Below are positions 1 through 7,189 of a stretch of DNA of 11,650 bases, piece by piece. Made by a program: the position numbers and the translations under genes. The notes under the pieces were generated by a model. That model searched no databases and was not told the origin of the DNA. It saw only the letters and a program-made list of their open reading frames with translations. Origin of the DNA: Bacteroidota bacterium (GTDB taxonomy: Bacteria; Bacteroidota; Bacteroidia; Sphingobacteriales; Sphingobacteriaceae); NCBI GenBank assembly GCA_025355225.1, contig JANYAB010000660.1, positions 1 through 11,650 on the forward strand, given 5' to 3'. Each line of letters opens with the position of its first letter. Within the stretch, counting starts at the first letter, position 1.

Positions 1-1
1 C

Positions 2-922
2 AACGCGAAACTGGTTTTAAAAAAATCAATTAATAATAACGGCCAATCGCCAGGTATTAATATAGTCGGAAAGACCGTGATAAAACCCGGCGAGACCGTG
101 GCTGTTTTTAACCCGTTTTACACGTTTACTCCCGATGTAAACATTGCCTATATGAAATATGAATTCTTTTTTAATTATTCGGATAGGGGGCATATTAATC
201 AACATCGGCTGCCGATGGATTTTGATGAATCGATTGTAAAGCTGATCACACCGGAAGTTTATAAATCTAAAACAAGTTTTAATCTTCCTTTAAAAGAAAA
301 GCTTCTTGTTTGGGATGGGCATGATTTTTACTCACATCATCGCAGGTTTCCACTAGGCTTACCCGAACAGCAGACAAAAGGGATCATTGCTAATTCAAAT
401 CGTTATGCTTATGACCTGGTAAACATTGATGAAAAAGGGAGTATGTATCAAAATGATCCTTTCAAAAAGGAAAACTGGTATGTTTTTGGCAAGCCCGTGT
501 ATGCACCTGCCACCGGGAAGATCATCGAAATGCAAAATAATATTCCGGATAATGAATTCAACGGCAAAACTGTGCAATCACCAAATATCCCCGCTAATAT
601 GGATCCTGCCGGAATGGGTAATCATGTAATAATTGATCACGGTAACGGCGAATTCAGCATAATGCTACATATGGAGAAAGGTAGCATCAAGGTAAAAACA
701 GGCGAGATAGTAAAGGAGGGGCAACAAATAGGTAATATTGGTTTTTCAGGTGATGCCATATTCCCGCATTTGCATTATACGGTGATGAACGGGCCCAGGA
801 TATCGGTGTCGGAGGGTATCCCTTCATATTTCAGCGATTATAAATTATTCAGGGGAAATAGCTTTATTTTGATTAAAAAAGGCCGTGTCGATAGTGGGGA
901 TATCATTGAATCAGAAAAGTAG
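2..922 (+). CDS. M23-family (LytM/peptidoglycan peptidase-like) protein, 5' end cut off by window
   Basis: The reading frame is open from base 2, so the gene begins outside the window; the internal GTG at 77 is not a convincing start because conserved-looking sequence precedes it. About 306 residues are visible. The first ~100 look like an Ig/beta-sandwich-type leader region. The C-terminal half is an M23 (lysostaphin/LytM-type) fold: an RYAYD block (Asp at 413-415), a GKPVYAPATGKI strand, GNHVIIDHGNGEFS, LHM (the catalytic-type His), the KVKTGEIVKEGQQIG turn and the FPHLHYTV block carrying the HxH motif (about 764-781). M23 enzymes are zinc endopeptidases acting on peptide cross-links of peptidoglycan. 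The usual first zinc ligand in HxxxD is Arg here, so activity is not assured; an adaptor-type or altered-ligand member is possible. A signal peptide cannot be judged because the N-terminus is missing. Family assignment is firm, substrate is not. Confidence 0.85.
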   Translation, partial: NAKLVLKKSINNNGQSPGINIVGKTVIKPGETVAVFNPFYTFTPDVNIAYMKYEFFFNYSDRGHINQHRLPMDFDESIVKLITPEVYKSKTSFNLPLKEKLLVWDGHDFYSHHRRFPLGLPEQQTKGIIANSNRYAYDLVNIDEKGSMYQNDPFKKENWYVFGKPVYAPATGKIIEMQNNIPDNEFNGKTVQSPNIPANMDPAGMGNHVIIDHGNGEFSIMLHMEKGSIKVKTGEIVKEGQQIGNIGFSGDAIFPHLHYTVMNGPRISVSEGIPSYFSDYKLFRGNSFILIKKGRVDSGDIIESEK

Positions 923-948
923 AAATGATGTGTAAAGCCTGTTGGGAT

Positions 949-970
949 GCTATTTAACTACAAAAATAGC
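949..970 (+). other. Short hairpin downstream of the M23 gene
   Basis: GCTATTT (949-955) and AAATAGC (964-970) form a perfect 7-bp inverted repeat with an 8-base loop, 27 bases after the M23 stop codon. No T-tract follows, so this is not a canonical rho-independent terminator; it could protect the mRNA 3' end or be chance in AT-rich DNA. Confidence 0.2.
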
Positions 971-994
971 TAATCACTAAACTCCATTTCCTTA

Positions 995-1025
995 TTTGGA
1001 TTGTAACAAAAATCATCCAAATTTG
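995..1025 (+). promoter_or_regulatory. Candidate Bacteroidota promoter overlapping an 8-bp dyad, upstream of the serine hydrolase relic
   Basis: TTTG at 995-998 and CAAATTTG at 1018-1025 are separated by 19 bases. This matches the Bacteroidota primary-sigma pattern (-33 TTTG, about 19-21 bases, -7 TAnnTTTG) except for the first base of the -7 element. It lies 26 bases before the ATG at 1052. The same DNA holds a perfect inverted repeat, ATTTGGAT (994-1001) and ATCCAAAT (1015-1022), which could be an operator. It would be the surviving promoter of the decayed gene. It is a pattern match only. Confidence 0.35.
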
Positions 1026-1051
1026 TCAAAAAAAGCATCACATTTAACTTT

Positions 1052-1238
1052 ATGAAGAAAGGTTTTTTTGCGTTTTGCGCCTGCATATTGCTTTTAAACA
1101 CAGCCCATTCCCAGGTAAAAATTGATACTTCCGCGTTTATTGAATTATATTCTTGAACAACACCTGATCTCGGAACCAGGTAAGGTATTCCATTATAATA
1201 ATGCGGCAGCTCAACTATTGTCAGTCATCGTAAAATAG
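1052..1238 (+). pseudogene. Remnant of an exported beta-lactamase-fold serine hydrolase (deleted and frameshifted)
   Basis: An ATG at 1052 opens a clear signal peptide (MKKGFFAFCACILLLNTAHS, then Q) followed by a short mature stretch (VKIDTSAFIELYS) and a stop at 1154-1156. In the next frame, roughly 1143-1235, the translation reads NYILEQHLISEPGKVFHYNN followed by AAAQLLSVIVK and a TAG at 1236-1238. That second stretch is characteristic of class C beta-lactamase/PBP4*-type serine hydrolases: the PG-x-x-F-x-Y-x-N block with the YxN catalytic motif (YNN at 1194-1202) and the following helix. In the intact relative at 5590-7140 the signal-peptide end and the YxN motif are about 170 residues apart; here they are about 27, so roughly 400 bases, including the SxxK nucleophile region, have been lost. 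The 3' part with the K/HTG motif is also missing. The piece cannot encode an active enzyme. The alternative, a functional 34-residue secreted peptide, is less likely. Confidence 0.75.
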
Positions 1239-1260
1239 TATTCTGACAAAAATGTTTTTT
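1218..1260 (+). terminator. Possible weak terminator at the end of the serine hydrolase relic
   Basis: TTGTCAG (1218-1224) and CTGACAA (1243-1249) form a perfect 7-bp inverted repeat with an 18-base loop, followed after five bases by a run of six T on the + strand (1255-1260). The loop is long and the T-run is not adjacent, so efficiency is doubtful. It lies between convergent genes and overlaps the relic's last codons. Confidence 0.25.
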
Positions 1261-1261
1261 A

Positions 1262-2164
1262 TTAAAACTTATACGTCAACCCCGCACCAAATATCTGTTT
1301 CACCTGGAAAAGTGAGTGATTTTCTTCTACGCCATTGTTCAATACAGGCACTTTAGCATTCGGATCATTGATCAACTCGAACCCGCCGTTTACGGTCACA
1401 AACTTGTTTACCTTCATAAACAAGTTCAGGGTATAATCCATGTAAACATTTCCCGGCCTTTTCAGGTAATTCTCATACAGTTTCAAGATGTTCTCAACAG
1501 ATATGTTTGTGGCAATATTGGCTTTGTAATAACCATCCAACGATGCTCCAAACTCAAACAGGCTTTTATTTCCCGGTGTTACGCCAAATGATCCTATCGA
1601 CGAGAGTGAATCATTCTGCACTATAGTGAAGCGTGCCGCAGCAGGTGATATGTTTATTCTGAAATTGTCCGACTTCTTATAAGCAAAGCCGGGTCCCAGG
1701 GTCAGATAGGCCGGTGCAAATGGCGCCGATATGAGGGAGCGGGTGCCATCAGCATTATAATTATATCCATTAGTGAATTGTGTCTGGAAGTTAACATAAA
1801 ACGTGTACAACCAGTATTTGGCAGCCTGGTATCCCAGTAAGCTATTTGCGATGATACGGTCATCATTTTTGCGCCAGCTGGTTCCGTTCTGCTTGCTGAG
1901 GCCATAGCCGGCTATCACTTTATTATCCCAGCTCCATTTGTCTTTTTTATAATCAAAATCATAGTCAAAAACCGCATTGGCTGCAAACGCATTGGTTCCG
2001 CCAGCAGCCCAATGGTTAAAAGAACTTTGGTTGATTAAGAATGTATTCTGTCCGTGAATGGTCCATATCCTGGTAGTATCCTTCACCGGTGCTGCGGCGG
2101 GCGACTGGGCATAGGCTCCAATACCTCCGCACAATAATGTTAAAGCGAGTAAAATTCTTTTCAT
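1262..2164 (-). CDS. DUF3078 domain-containing outer-membrane-like protein
   Basis: This is a 300-residue exported protein. Residues 1-19 are a signal peptide ending AYA before Gln20. The body has the features of Bacteroidota DUF3078 proteins: an early Trp-rich block (NHWAAGGTNAF, 50-60), a YGLSKQ block (87-92), the SWRKNDDR motif (97-103), GYQAAKYW (111-118), FQTQFTNGYNY (126-136) and alternating amphipathic strands to a C-terminal aromatic residue (LTYKF), as in beta-barrel outer-membrane proteins. The molecular function of the family is not established; a membrane-beta-barrel location is inferred. It is transcribed in the same direction as the TonB receptor gene at 2353-5277, but a strong terminator at 2296-2326 separates them, so it probably has its own promoter in the 2165-2295 spacer. 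It is convergent with the relic at 1052-1238. Confidence 0.85.
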   Translation of the reverse strand: MKRILLALTLLCGGIGAYAQSPAAAPVKDTTRIWTIHGQNTFLINQSSFNHWAAGGTNAFAANAVFDYDFDYKKDKWSWDNKVIAGYGLSKQNGTSWRKNDDRIIANSLLGYQAAKYWLYTFYVNFQTQFTNGYNYNADGTRSLISAPFAPAYLTLGPGFAYKKSDNFRINISPAAARFTIVQNDSLSSIGSFGVTPGNKSLFEFGASLDGYYKANIATNISVENILKLYENYLKRPGNVYMDYTLNLFMKVNKFVTVNGGFELINDPNAKVPVLNNGVEENHSLFQVKQIFGAGLTYKF

Positions 2165-2295
2165 AAGCTGACTTAGGGGCGCTTATTAACCAATAAGATA
2201 AATAGATATACAAATATGTGAAATTTAACTAATGAATAAAATGACTTATCTCAAATTATTTTATTTAATGGACAGCCAGCAAACATCAACTCAAA

Positions 2296-2326
2296 TAAAA
2301 AAAAACCCTGATCTTGTGGATCAGGG
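2296..2326 (-). terminator. Rho-independent terminator of the TonB receptor gene
   Basis: On the - strand a perfect 8-bp stem CCCTGATC/GATCAGGG (2319-2326 and 2306-2313) with the 5-base loop CACAA is followed immediately by nine T (complement of the A-run 2297-2305). It starts 27 bases after the stop codon of the TonB receptor, in the correct orientation. This is a textbook intrinsic terminator and separates the receptor from the DUF3078 gene. Confidence 0.92.
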
Positions 2327-2352
2327 GTGTGAATGTAGAGGTTGAAATTCTA

Positions 2353-5277
2353 TTAAAAATGGAATACCAATTTGGTGAATATTCTCATGCCGTTGAAACC
2401 CATTTGTACGGCTTCAAAAGGACCGCCCGATTCGCTGTCACCAAAAGAACTGCCACTGTTAGGGTTCACAGATCCTTTAATAACATTTGTATCAGGGTGT
2501 ACATTAAACAGGTTGTCCACGCCAACTGTCAACGCCATGGTTTTGTTGATTTTTAAAGACGCATACAGGTCGGTAGTAACCTTGGGAGAAAAATCGAATA
2601 TTTCGGGTATCGGCGTATTAGTCGCATCCAAAGTTACATAAGGAAAGAATGGGTCGGGGGCGTTGGCAGGGGCGCCTGTTTCACCAAAACCTAATTCCTT
2701 TACGTCGCCAAAATAAGTAAACCGGGTACCGAACGAAAGTTTGTCGAAGCCGTACTCCAGGTTAAGTGTGAATTTTGCCTTTGGCGCACTTGCTTTCAGG
2801 AAATACTGCTCCCTATCCGAAAAGAAAGTTGCGCTATCAGATGGAGAGCCCTTGAAAGTAGATGGGATGTTGATCTTGTCAATCGTTAAATTTTGAATAT
2901 TGCCGGCTAACAAAACAGCGAAGTGGTTTTTGCCCCAGCGTGTTTTATAGTCCAATACAATATCCACACCCTTGTTGGTGGTATTAACAGCATTGGCAAA
3001 GAACTGGGCATCCCCAATTCCCTGGCTGGCTAAGATATTGTTCAGTGGAGCGCCCAATGTCGGGTCACCCGCCGCATACAAACCAGAAATAACAATTCTG
3101 TTTTTTATTATAATATCATAGGCGTCAACTGTTGCTGTTAGTCCGCTTATCGGCTCCCACGCAAACCCTAAACTGTAGTTAACAGAAGTTTCCTGGGTTA
3201 GTTTGGGTATGTTTGCTGCTTTTGCAACATCAGAATAGTTTGGAACAAGCTTTGTATATACCAGGTTACCACCAATGATGGAGGTGTTTGTATTGCTGAA
3301 GTTGATCTGTTGCAGGGTAGGCGCCCGGAAACCTGTACTTGCTGATCCGCGCAAGTTAAAATTATCGGTAAGCTTATAACGGGTTGCAAATTTAAATGTG
3401 CTTACGGAGCCAAAATCAGAGTAATTTTCAAAGCGGGCAGCTCCGTCAACCAGCCATTGTTTGGTAATATCTAAAGATGCCTCGGCGTAAGCGGCTTCAT
3501 TGGTCCTGCTGGCTATTGTGGCATCACCCGGATGACCGGGTGTGGTTGGCTGGTAACCTGGATAGCCTTCAGATCCCGATGCTTTTGCCGTACCGTCAGG
3601 CAATGTAGCCCCGCCATTTACATAAGAGTTAAGTTCGCCGGCATATAGATCGTACCTTTCATACCTGAATTCGCCGCCGAAAGAAAGCTGTAATCCCTGG
3701 GCAACTTCGCTAAAATGCTTTGTTACATCGGCATTTGCCGTATTTTGCAAAAAGTTGAAACCACCATCATCAAAACGTGTTTGTATTGGCTGACCTGCTA
3801 CGTAAGGCAAGGAGGCATTGAAAGTCTTCTGGCCCCAATAGTGGAAATCATTCCACCCAAAGCTATTACTGATATCCCAATCCCATTTGCTCGCTGTTGA
3901 GCCTTTAAATCCAAAAGCAGTCGATGCATCCTTTATATATACGTCCTCCTGCGGATCATAATATACATTATTAGGATCATAGGGCGCACCTGCGGGAGCA
4001 TCTATTTTCATGATACCCGGTACAAAGATCAGCGCACCGGTTGTAGGATCTGTTGGAAATTTTGTTGGATTGGCACGAAGGCTGACACCATCCTGCATGT
4101 AGTTCCAACTCCTGGTGTAAGCGTATACATTTGAGTGTTTGTAATTGTATCCGCCGAAGGAATAGAAAGTGGTTTTTGTGCCAGCTAAAGGGATCTCCAT
4201 GTTGTACAAACCACCACCCGATACAACAGAGCCGTCTCCAAACGCTCTCCGTTCACGGGCCACGGGTTGGGCTTCAAGGGTATTTGGGTTTGTAGTCCAG
4301 TTGGTATCCTTTATGGCCCTGAAGGTTTTACCCTGGTTTTCATAATTAGCACCAATATTAATAAAGCCGCCATTTTTCCCGATTGCAAATCCATAGTCTG
4401 CACCAAGGGTAAAGGTTTGTCCATCAATTTTGTGACCAGTATAGTAACCCGCCGGGTCAACATTGTTCAATGTATTGTATTTTTGATCATTATAACCACT
4501 AAATCCACCGGTAACATTAAGGTGGTTAATATCCTTTCTCAAGATAATATTTATTACGCCTGCGATCGCATCCGAACCATATTGTGCGGAAGCACCATCG
4601 CGCAATATTTCTATACGATCAATGGAAGCTTCAGGAATGGCATTTAAGTCGGTACCACTATTGCCGCGGCCACGCGTGCCCACTTCGTTCACGAAGGCAG
4701 ATAAGTGACGTCGTTTACCATTCACCAATACTAAAGTTTGGTCGAAGCCCAGGCCACGCAAGCTGGCAAAGTCGATAGCATCTGATCCATCGCCGCCACT
4801 TTGTTTATTGTAGTTGAAAGACGGCACAGCCTGGTTCAACTGGCTCATCAAGTCGGGTTTTGCGGTTGTTTCGCTAATCTGGTTTAACCTGATTACATCG
4901 ACGGGTACCGGCGACTCAATTTTGGTGCGGCCGCCACCACGGCTACCTGTTACAACAACCTCACCAAGGGATGCTGTAGAAGTAGCGAGGTCAACATTTA
5001 ATACTTTGGTTTCGCCATTGGCAATCTGTACAGTTATAGTTTTCTTTTCAAGGCCGAGCGCCGAAAAGCTTACCTGGTAGGTGCCCGGTTTTAAAACGAG
5101 GCTGTATTTGCCATCCATGTCGGTCGAGCTGCCTACGCCCGTCGGCGCGGCATAAACACTTGTGCCTGGTACAGGCTTTCCTTCACTTGTTACCGTTCCA
5201 GTTAGCTTTTGAGCAAGAATCGGTGAGCAAAACAGGAGAAATGCTCCAAATAAGAATAAATGTATGCGTAAATTCAT
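2353..5277 (-). CDS. TonB-dependent outer-membrane receptor with carboxypeptidase-regulatory-like domain
   Basis: This 974-residue protein has a signal peptide (1-22, SPILA before Gln23), a carboxypeptidase-regulatory-like beta-sandwich (about 24-98, with KLTGTVTSEGKPVPGTSV and the DMDGKYSL turn), a TonB-box-like segment (GEVVVTGSR, 105-113), a plug domain (about 118-250, with SLRGLGFDQTLVLVNGKRR and the IEILRDGASAQYGSDAIAGV signature) and a long 22-strand-type barrel ending in Phe (KLVFHF). Such receptors import large or scarce ligands (metal chelates, oligosaccharides, cofactors) across the outer membrane using TonB-ExbBD energy. The substrate cannot be read from sequence: no SusD partner, FecR/sigma pair or siderophore gene is adjacent, which argues against a classic SusCD polysaccharide locus. 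It is preceded by a long AT-rich leader and followed by its own terminator, so it is probably monocistronic. The ATG at 5277 gives the signal peptide directly and is preceded by an A-rich start region. Confidence 0.95.
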   Translation of the reverse strand: MNLRIHLFLFGAFLLFCSPILAQKLTGTVTSEGKPVPGTSVYAAPTGVGSSTDMDGKYSLVLKPGTYQVSFSALGLEKKTITVQIANGETKVLNVDLATSTASLGEVVVTGSRGGGRTKIESPVPVDVIRLNQISETTAKPDLMSQLNQAVPSFNYNKQSGGDGSDAIDFASLRGLGFDQTLVLVNGKRRHLSAFVNEVGTRGRGNSGTDLNAIPEASIDRIEILRDGASAQYGSDAIAGVINIILRKDINHLNVTGGFSGYNDQKYNTLNNVDPAGYYTGHKIDGQTFTLGADYGFAIGKNGGFINIGANYENQGKTFRAIKDTNWTTNPNTLEAQPVARERRAFGDGSVVSGGGLYNMEIPLAGTKTTFYSFGGYNYKHSNVYAYTRSWNYMQDGVSLRANPTKFPTDPTTGALIFVPGIMKIDAPAGAPYDPNNVYYDPQEDVYIKDASTAFGFKGSTASKWDWDISNSFGWNDFHYWGQKTFNASLPYVAGQPIQTRFDDGGFNFLQNTANADVTKHFSEVAQGLQLSFGGEFRYERYDLYAGELNSYVNGGATLPDGTAKASGSEGYPGYQPTTPGHPGDATIASRTNEAAYAEASLDITKQWLVDGAARFENYSDFGSVSTFKFATRYKLTDNFNLRGSASTGFRAPTLQQINFSNTNTSIIGGNLVYTKLVPNYSDVAKAANIPKLTQETSVNYSLGFAWEPISGLTATVDAYDIIIKNRIVISGLYAAGDPTLGAPLNNILASQGIGDAQFFANAVNTTNKGVDIVLDYKTRWGKNHFAVLLAGNIQNLTIDKINIPSTFKGSPSDSATFFSDREQYFLKASAPKAKFTLNLEYGFDKLSFGTRFTYFGDVKELGFGETGAPANAPDPFFPYVTLDATNTPIPEIFDFSPKVTTDLYASLKINKTMALTVGVDNLFNVHPDTNVIKGSVNPNSGSSFGDSESGGPFEAVQMGFNGMRIFTKLVFHF

Positions 5278-5589
5278 TGCTTTTTTGTTTAGTTGAATGA
5301 TTTCAGTTAATTATTTAATAAAATTAGTATTTATTTATTATTATATCTAAAAAATTACAATTTTTTATGTGAAAATGATAAATAAAACAGGTATAAACGA
5401 TAATTTTAGCAAAAAATAAATCTAAAAACTAATGATTGTAGACTTTTTATAAGGTTTTTATTTTTTTTTGTGAAAAATAATTTAAAAGCGTCTGAATGAT
5501 GTAAAAAAAGTATTCCCTAATCGAAATAGATTAGTCAAAACACAACGGTAAAGAAATATTCATGCGAAGCACCAGGCCTCGATATTGGT
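5278..5589. promoter_or_regulatory. AT-rich intergenic leader between the serine hydrolase and the TonB receptor
   Basis: This 312-base spacer holds no gene that I can support on either strand. By direct count 5281-5520 has 40 G/C in 240 bases (about 17%), far below the flanking genes. Homopolymer runs are frequent, including nine T at 5461-5469. It must hold the promoter and 5' leader of the TonB receptor (- strand), but I found no clean TTTG/TAnnTTTG pair. Near the serine hydrolase end there is a small hairpin, listed separately. Confidence 0.5.
5503..5534 (-). terminator. Possible weak terminator after the serine hydrolase gene
   Basis: CTAATC (5517-5522) and GATTAG (5529-5534) make a perfect 6-bp stem with a 6-base loop, 55 bases after the serine hydrolase stop codon. 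On the - strand it is followed by GGAATAC and then seven T (complement of 5503-5509). The stem is short and AT-rich and the T-run is displaced, so this is only a candidate. Confidence 0.3.
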
Positions 5590-7140
5590 TTATTTTTTCT
5601 CCAATAGCGCAATATGATACTCCTGTATCAGTGCGGGATTTTCGGGTGTTAATGTAAAACTCACTTTGATAGTAGCTTGTTCGCCCTCCATAGTAAAATA
5701 CCCTCTTAGCTGGTTTTCAGGTATAACATCACCAACGGCGTTTATTTTTCCCGCTTTTTCAAATATTGCTGTTGCCCCGGCTTTCAGTCTTTCGGGGAAG
5801 TAATCCATAAAAAAATTTTGGGCAAATATCCCGCTGGTCTGTGGGTTATTCCAGTATGGCAATAGTTTTATCAGTTCATTTTTCCGCTGTGTAAGAATAT
5901 CAGAAGGAGGCAACTGCCTTGGTTTTATGCCTGAAAGCCTCAGCAAAGTGTCGGCCACTTGCACATTTACCGACCCGGCGTTGGCATAAGTTAAGTTAGC
6001 GAAAGAGATCACGCCAATACCATACTCTGGATATATCGTCCATTCGCTGCCAAATCCGGGGAGCCCGCCGGTGTGGCCAACTGCCGTGGTTCCGTCAACA
6101 TATTTTCTCCAGCGTAAGCCATAGCAATAAGCGGAAACGAAAGGATAGGACCTGCCGGTTGCAGTTTTATAGTTCACATTAAAGCCCGATACATCCCATG
6201 GATATTGCATCTCACCGAGCGAACTTCTTTTAACAGGCCCCGCATCCTCGTCATCGCGCGGTGGCCAGGCAGATAGATGAAGGGCTACATATTTACTGAA
6301 ATCCTCAATAGTGGTGATCATCCCGCCCATGGCGCCATAGGAGCCGTCATGCAATAAAGGTTGCTCCACCCATTGGTTATCTATCCAGCGGTAGCCATGC
6401 GCCAGCAAATCTTTGGGTACTTTAGTATATTCCCAGTAAGTATGCGTCATGCCCAGGGGCTTTAATATGTTTTCTGTAATATACTCTTCATAGCTTTTGC
6501 CAGACACTCTTTTGATAATATAGCCTAAAGTGGCGAAGCCCAGGTTGCTATATTCATACCCTAGCCCAGGGTCATTGGAAAAGGATACCCCTTTTTTATA
6601 GATATCTATCAGCTCCTGGTCAGTATTGGCCAGTTGCCTGTCGCCCCAGGGGTTATCCTCGGGGTATCCGGCAGCGTGACTAAGCAGATTGCGGACGGTA
6701 ACAGGGGAGGCATCTTTGGTGAGATATTTCATGCCCTTCATTTCGGGTATGTAAAGGTAAGCTGGGTCGTCCAGTTTCAGTTTTCCTTCATCACGTAGTT
6801 TTAATATCGCCATAGCTGTAAAGCTTTTGGTCATGGAAGCGATGCGGAACGCCGATTTACTATTAGCCACGGTTTTATTTGATAATTCGGTATAACCTAC
6901 CTTACCAGAATGTACCAACTTGCCATCTACCACTACTCCATAAGAAATAGCCGGAAAGTGGTTTTGTTCTGCATATTCCTTGTATATTTTATCGATGACC
7001 GGGTATGTTGCTTCGATCTTTTTTAGCCTGTCAGGATCGGTGAAAACCGGGGGTTTATAGGATTGAGCAAATAATGCTGATGAAAAAAAAGACAAGCAAA
7101 CTATGGCAATTGCACTTATTAGTTTTGAGGTCTGTTTCAT
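5590..7140 (-). CDS. Exported serine hydrolase, beta-lactamase/PBP-type (class C fold)
   Basis: This 516-residue protein has a signal peptide (1-25, SALFA before Gln26) and a complete serine beta-lactamase-like domain. The catalytic motifs are S102-M-T-K105 (in AFRIASMTKSF), Y197-S-N199 (in LGYEYSNLGF) and H356-T-G358 (in VGHTGGLPGFG), the last being the HTG variant of KTG common in esterase/peptidase-type members. NLLSHAAGYPE (151-161) is the conserved loop after the first helical region. Residues beyond about 400 form a C-terminal extension of roughly 115 residues with beta-strand character, a common appendage in this family. Likely roles are a periplasmic or surface peptidase, D-aminoacylase or esterase; true beta-lactamase activity is unlikely given HTG and the length. 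It lies 49 bases after mgtE with no terminator between, so it may be cotranscribed with it. It is a relative of the degraded copy at 1052-1238. Confidence 0.92.
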   Translation of the reverse strand: MKQTSKLISAIAIVCLSFFSSALFAQSYKPPVFTDPDRLKKIEATYPVIDKIYKEYAEQNHFPAISYGVVVDGKLVHSGKVGYTELSNKTVANSKSAFRIASMTKSFTAMAILKLRDEGKLKLDDPAYLYIPEMKGMKYLTKDASPVTVRNLLSHAAGYPEDNPWGDRQLANTDQELIDIYKKGVSFSNDPGLGYEYSNLGFATLGYIIKRVSGKSYEEYITENILKPLGMTHTYWEYTKVPKDLLAHGYRWIDNQWVEQPLLHDGSYGAMGGMITTIEDFSKYVALHLSAWPPRDDEDAGPVKRSSLGEMQYPWDVSGFNVNYKTATGRSYPFVSAYCYGLRWRKYVDGTTAVGHTGGLPGFGSEWTIYPEYGIGVISFANLTYANAGSVNVQVADTLLRLSGIKPRQLPPSDILTQRKNELIKLLPYWNNPQTSGIFAQNFFMDYFPERLKAGATAIFEKAGKINAVGDVIPENQLRGYFTMEGEQATIKVSFTLTPENPALIQEYHIALLEKK

Positions 7141-7189
7141 GCGACGCAGCTATGGTTAGTACATAGTTACAAAAAAAATCGTTTGTTTC

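Noticed and set aside
2252..2283. TTTG-N20-ATAATTTG on the - strand upstream of the DUF3078 gene, as its promoter.
   Set aside because: The spacing fits, but the first two bases of the -7 element are wrong and the spacer is so AT-rich that similar matches are expected by chance. An alternative TAAATTTC box at 2221-2228 is spaced poorly.
4267..4647. A 126-codon open frame on the + strand inside the TonB receptor gene.
   Set aside because: It is antisense to a well-supported coding region, shows no domain-like sequence and no start context. Other long + strand frames within mgtE and the kinase gene were rejected for the same reason.
2353..5277. SusC-type polysaccharide receptor.
   Set aside because: There is no SusD gene next to it, and the plug signature and length fit other TonB receptors with a regulatory-like N-terminal domain better.
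5590..7140. True antibiotic-resistance class C beta-lactamase.
   Set aside because: It has the HTG variant of KTG, is about 130 residues longer than AmpC enzymes and carries a C-terminal extension, all typical of the wider serine hydrolase group instead.
7144..7170. CTATG/CATAG inverted repeat between mgtE and the serine hydrolase as a terminator.
   Set aside because: The T-run lies before the stem in the direction of transcription, the wrong side for an intrinsic terminator, and the stem is only 5 bp.
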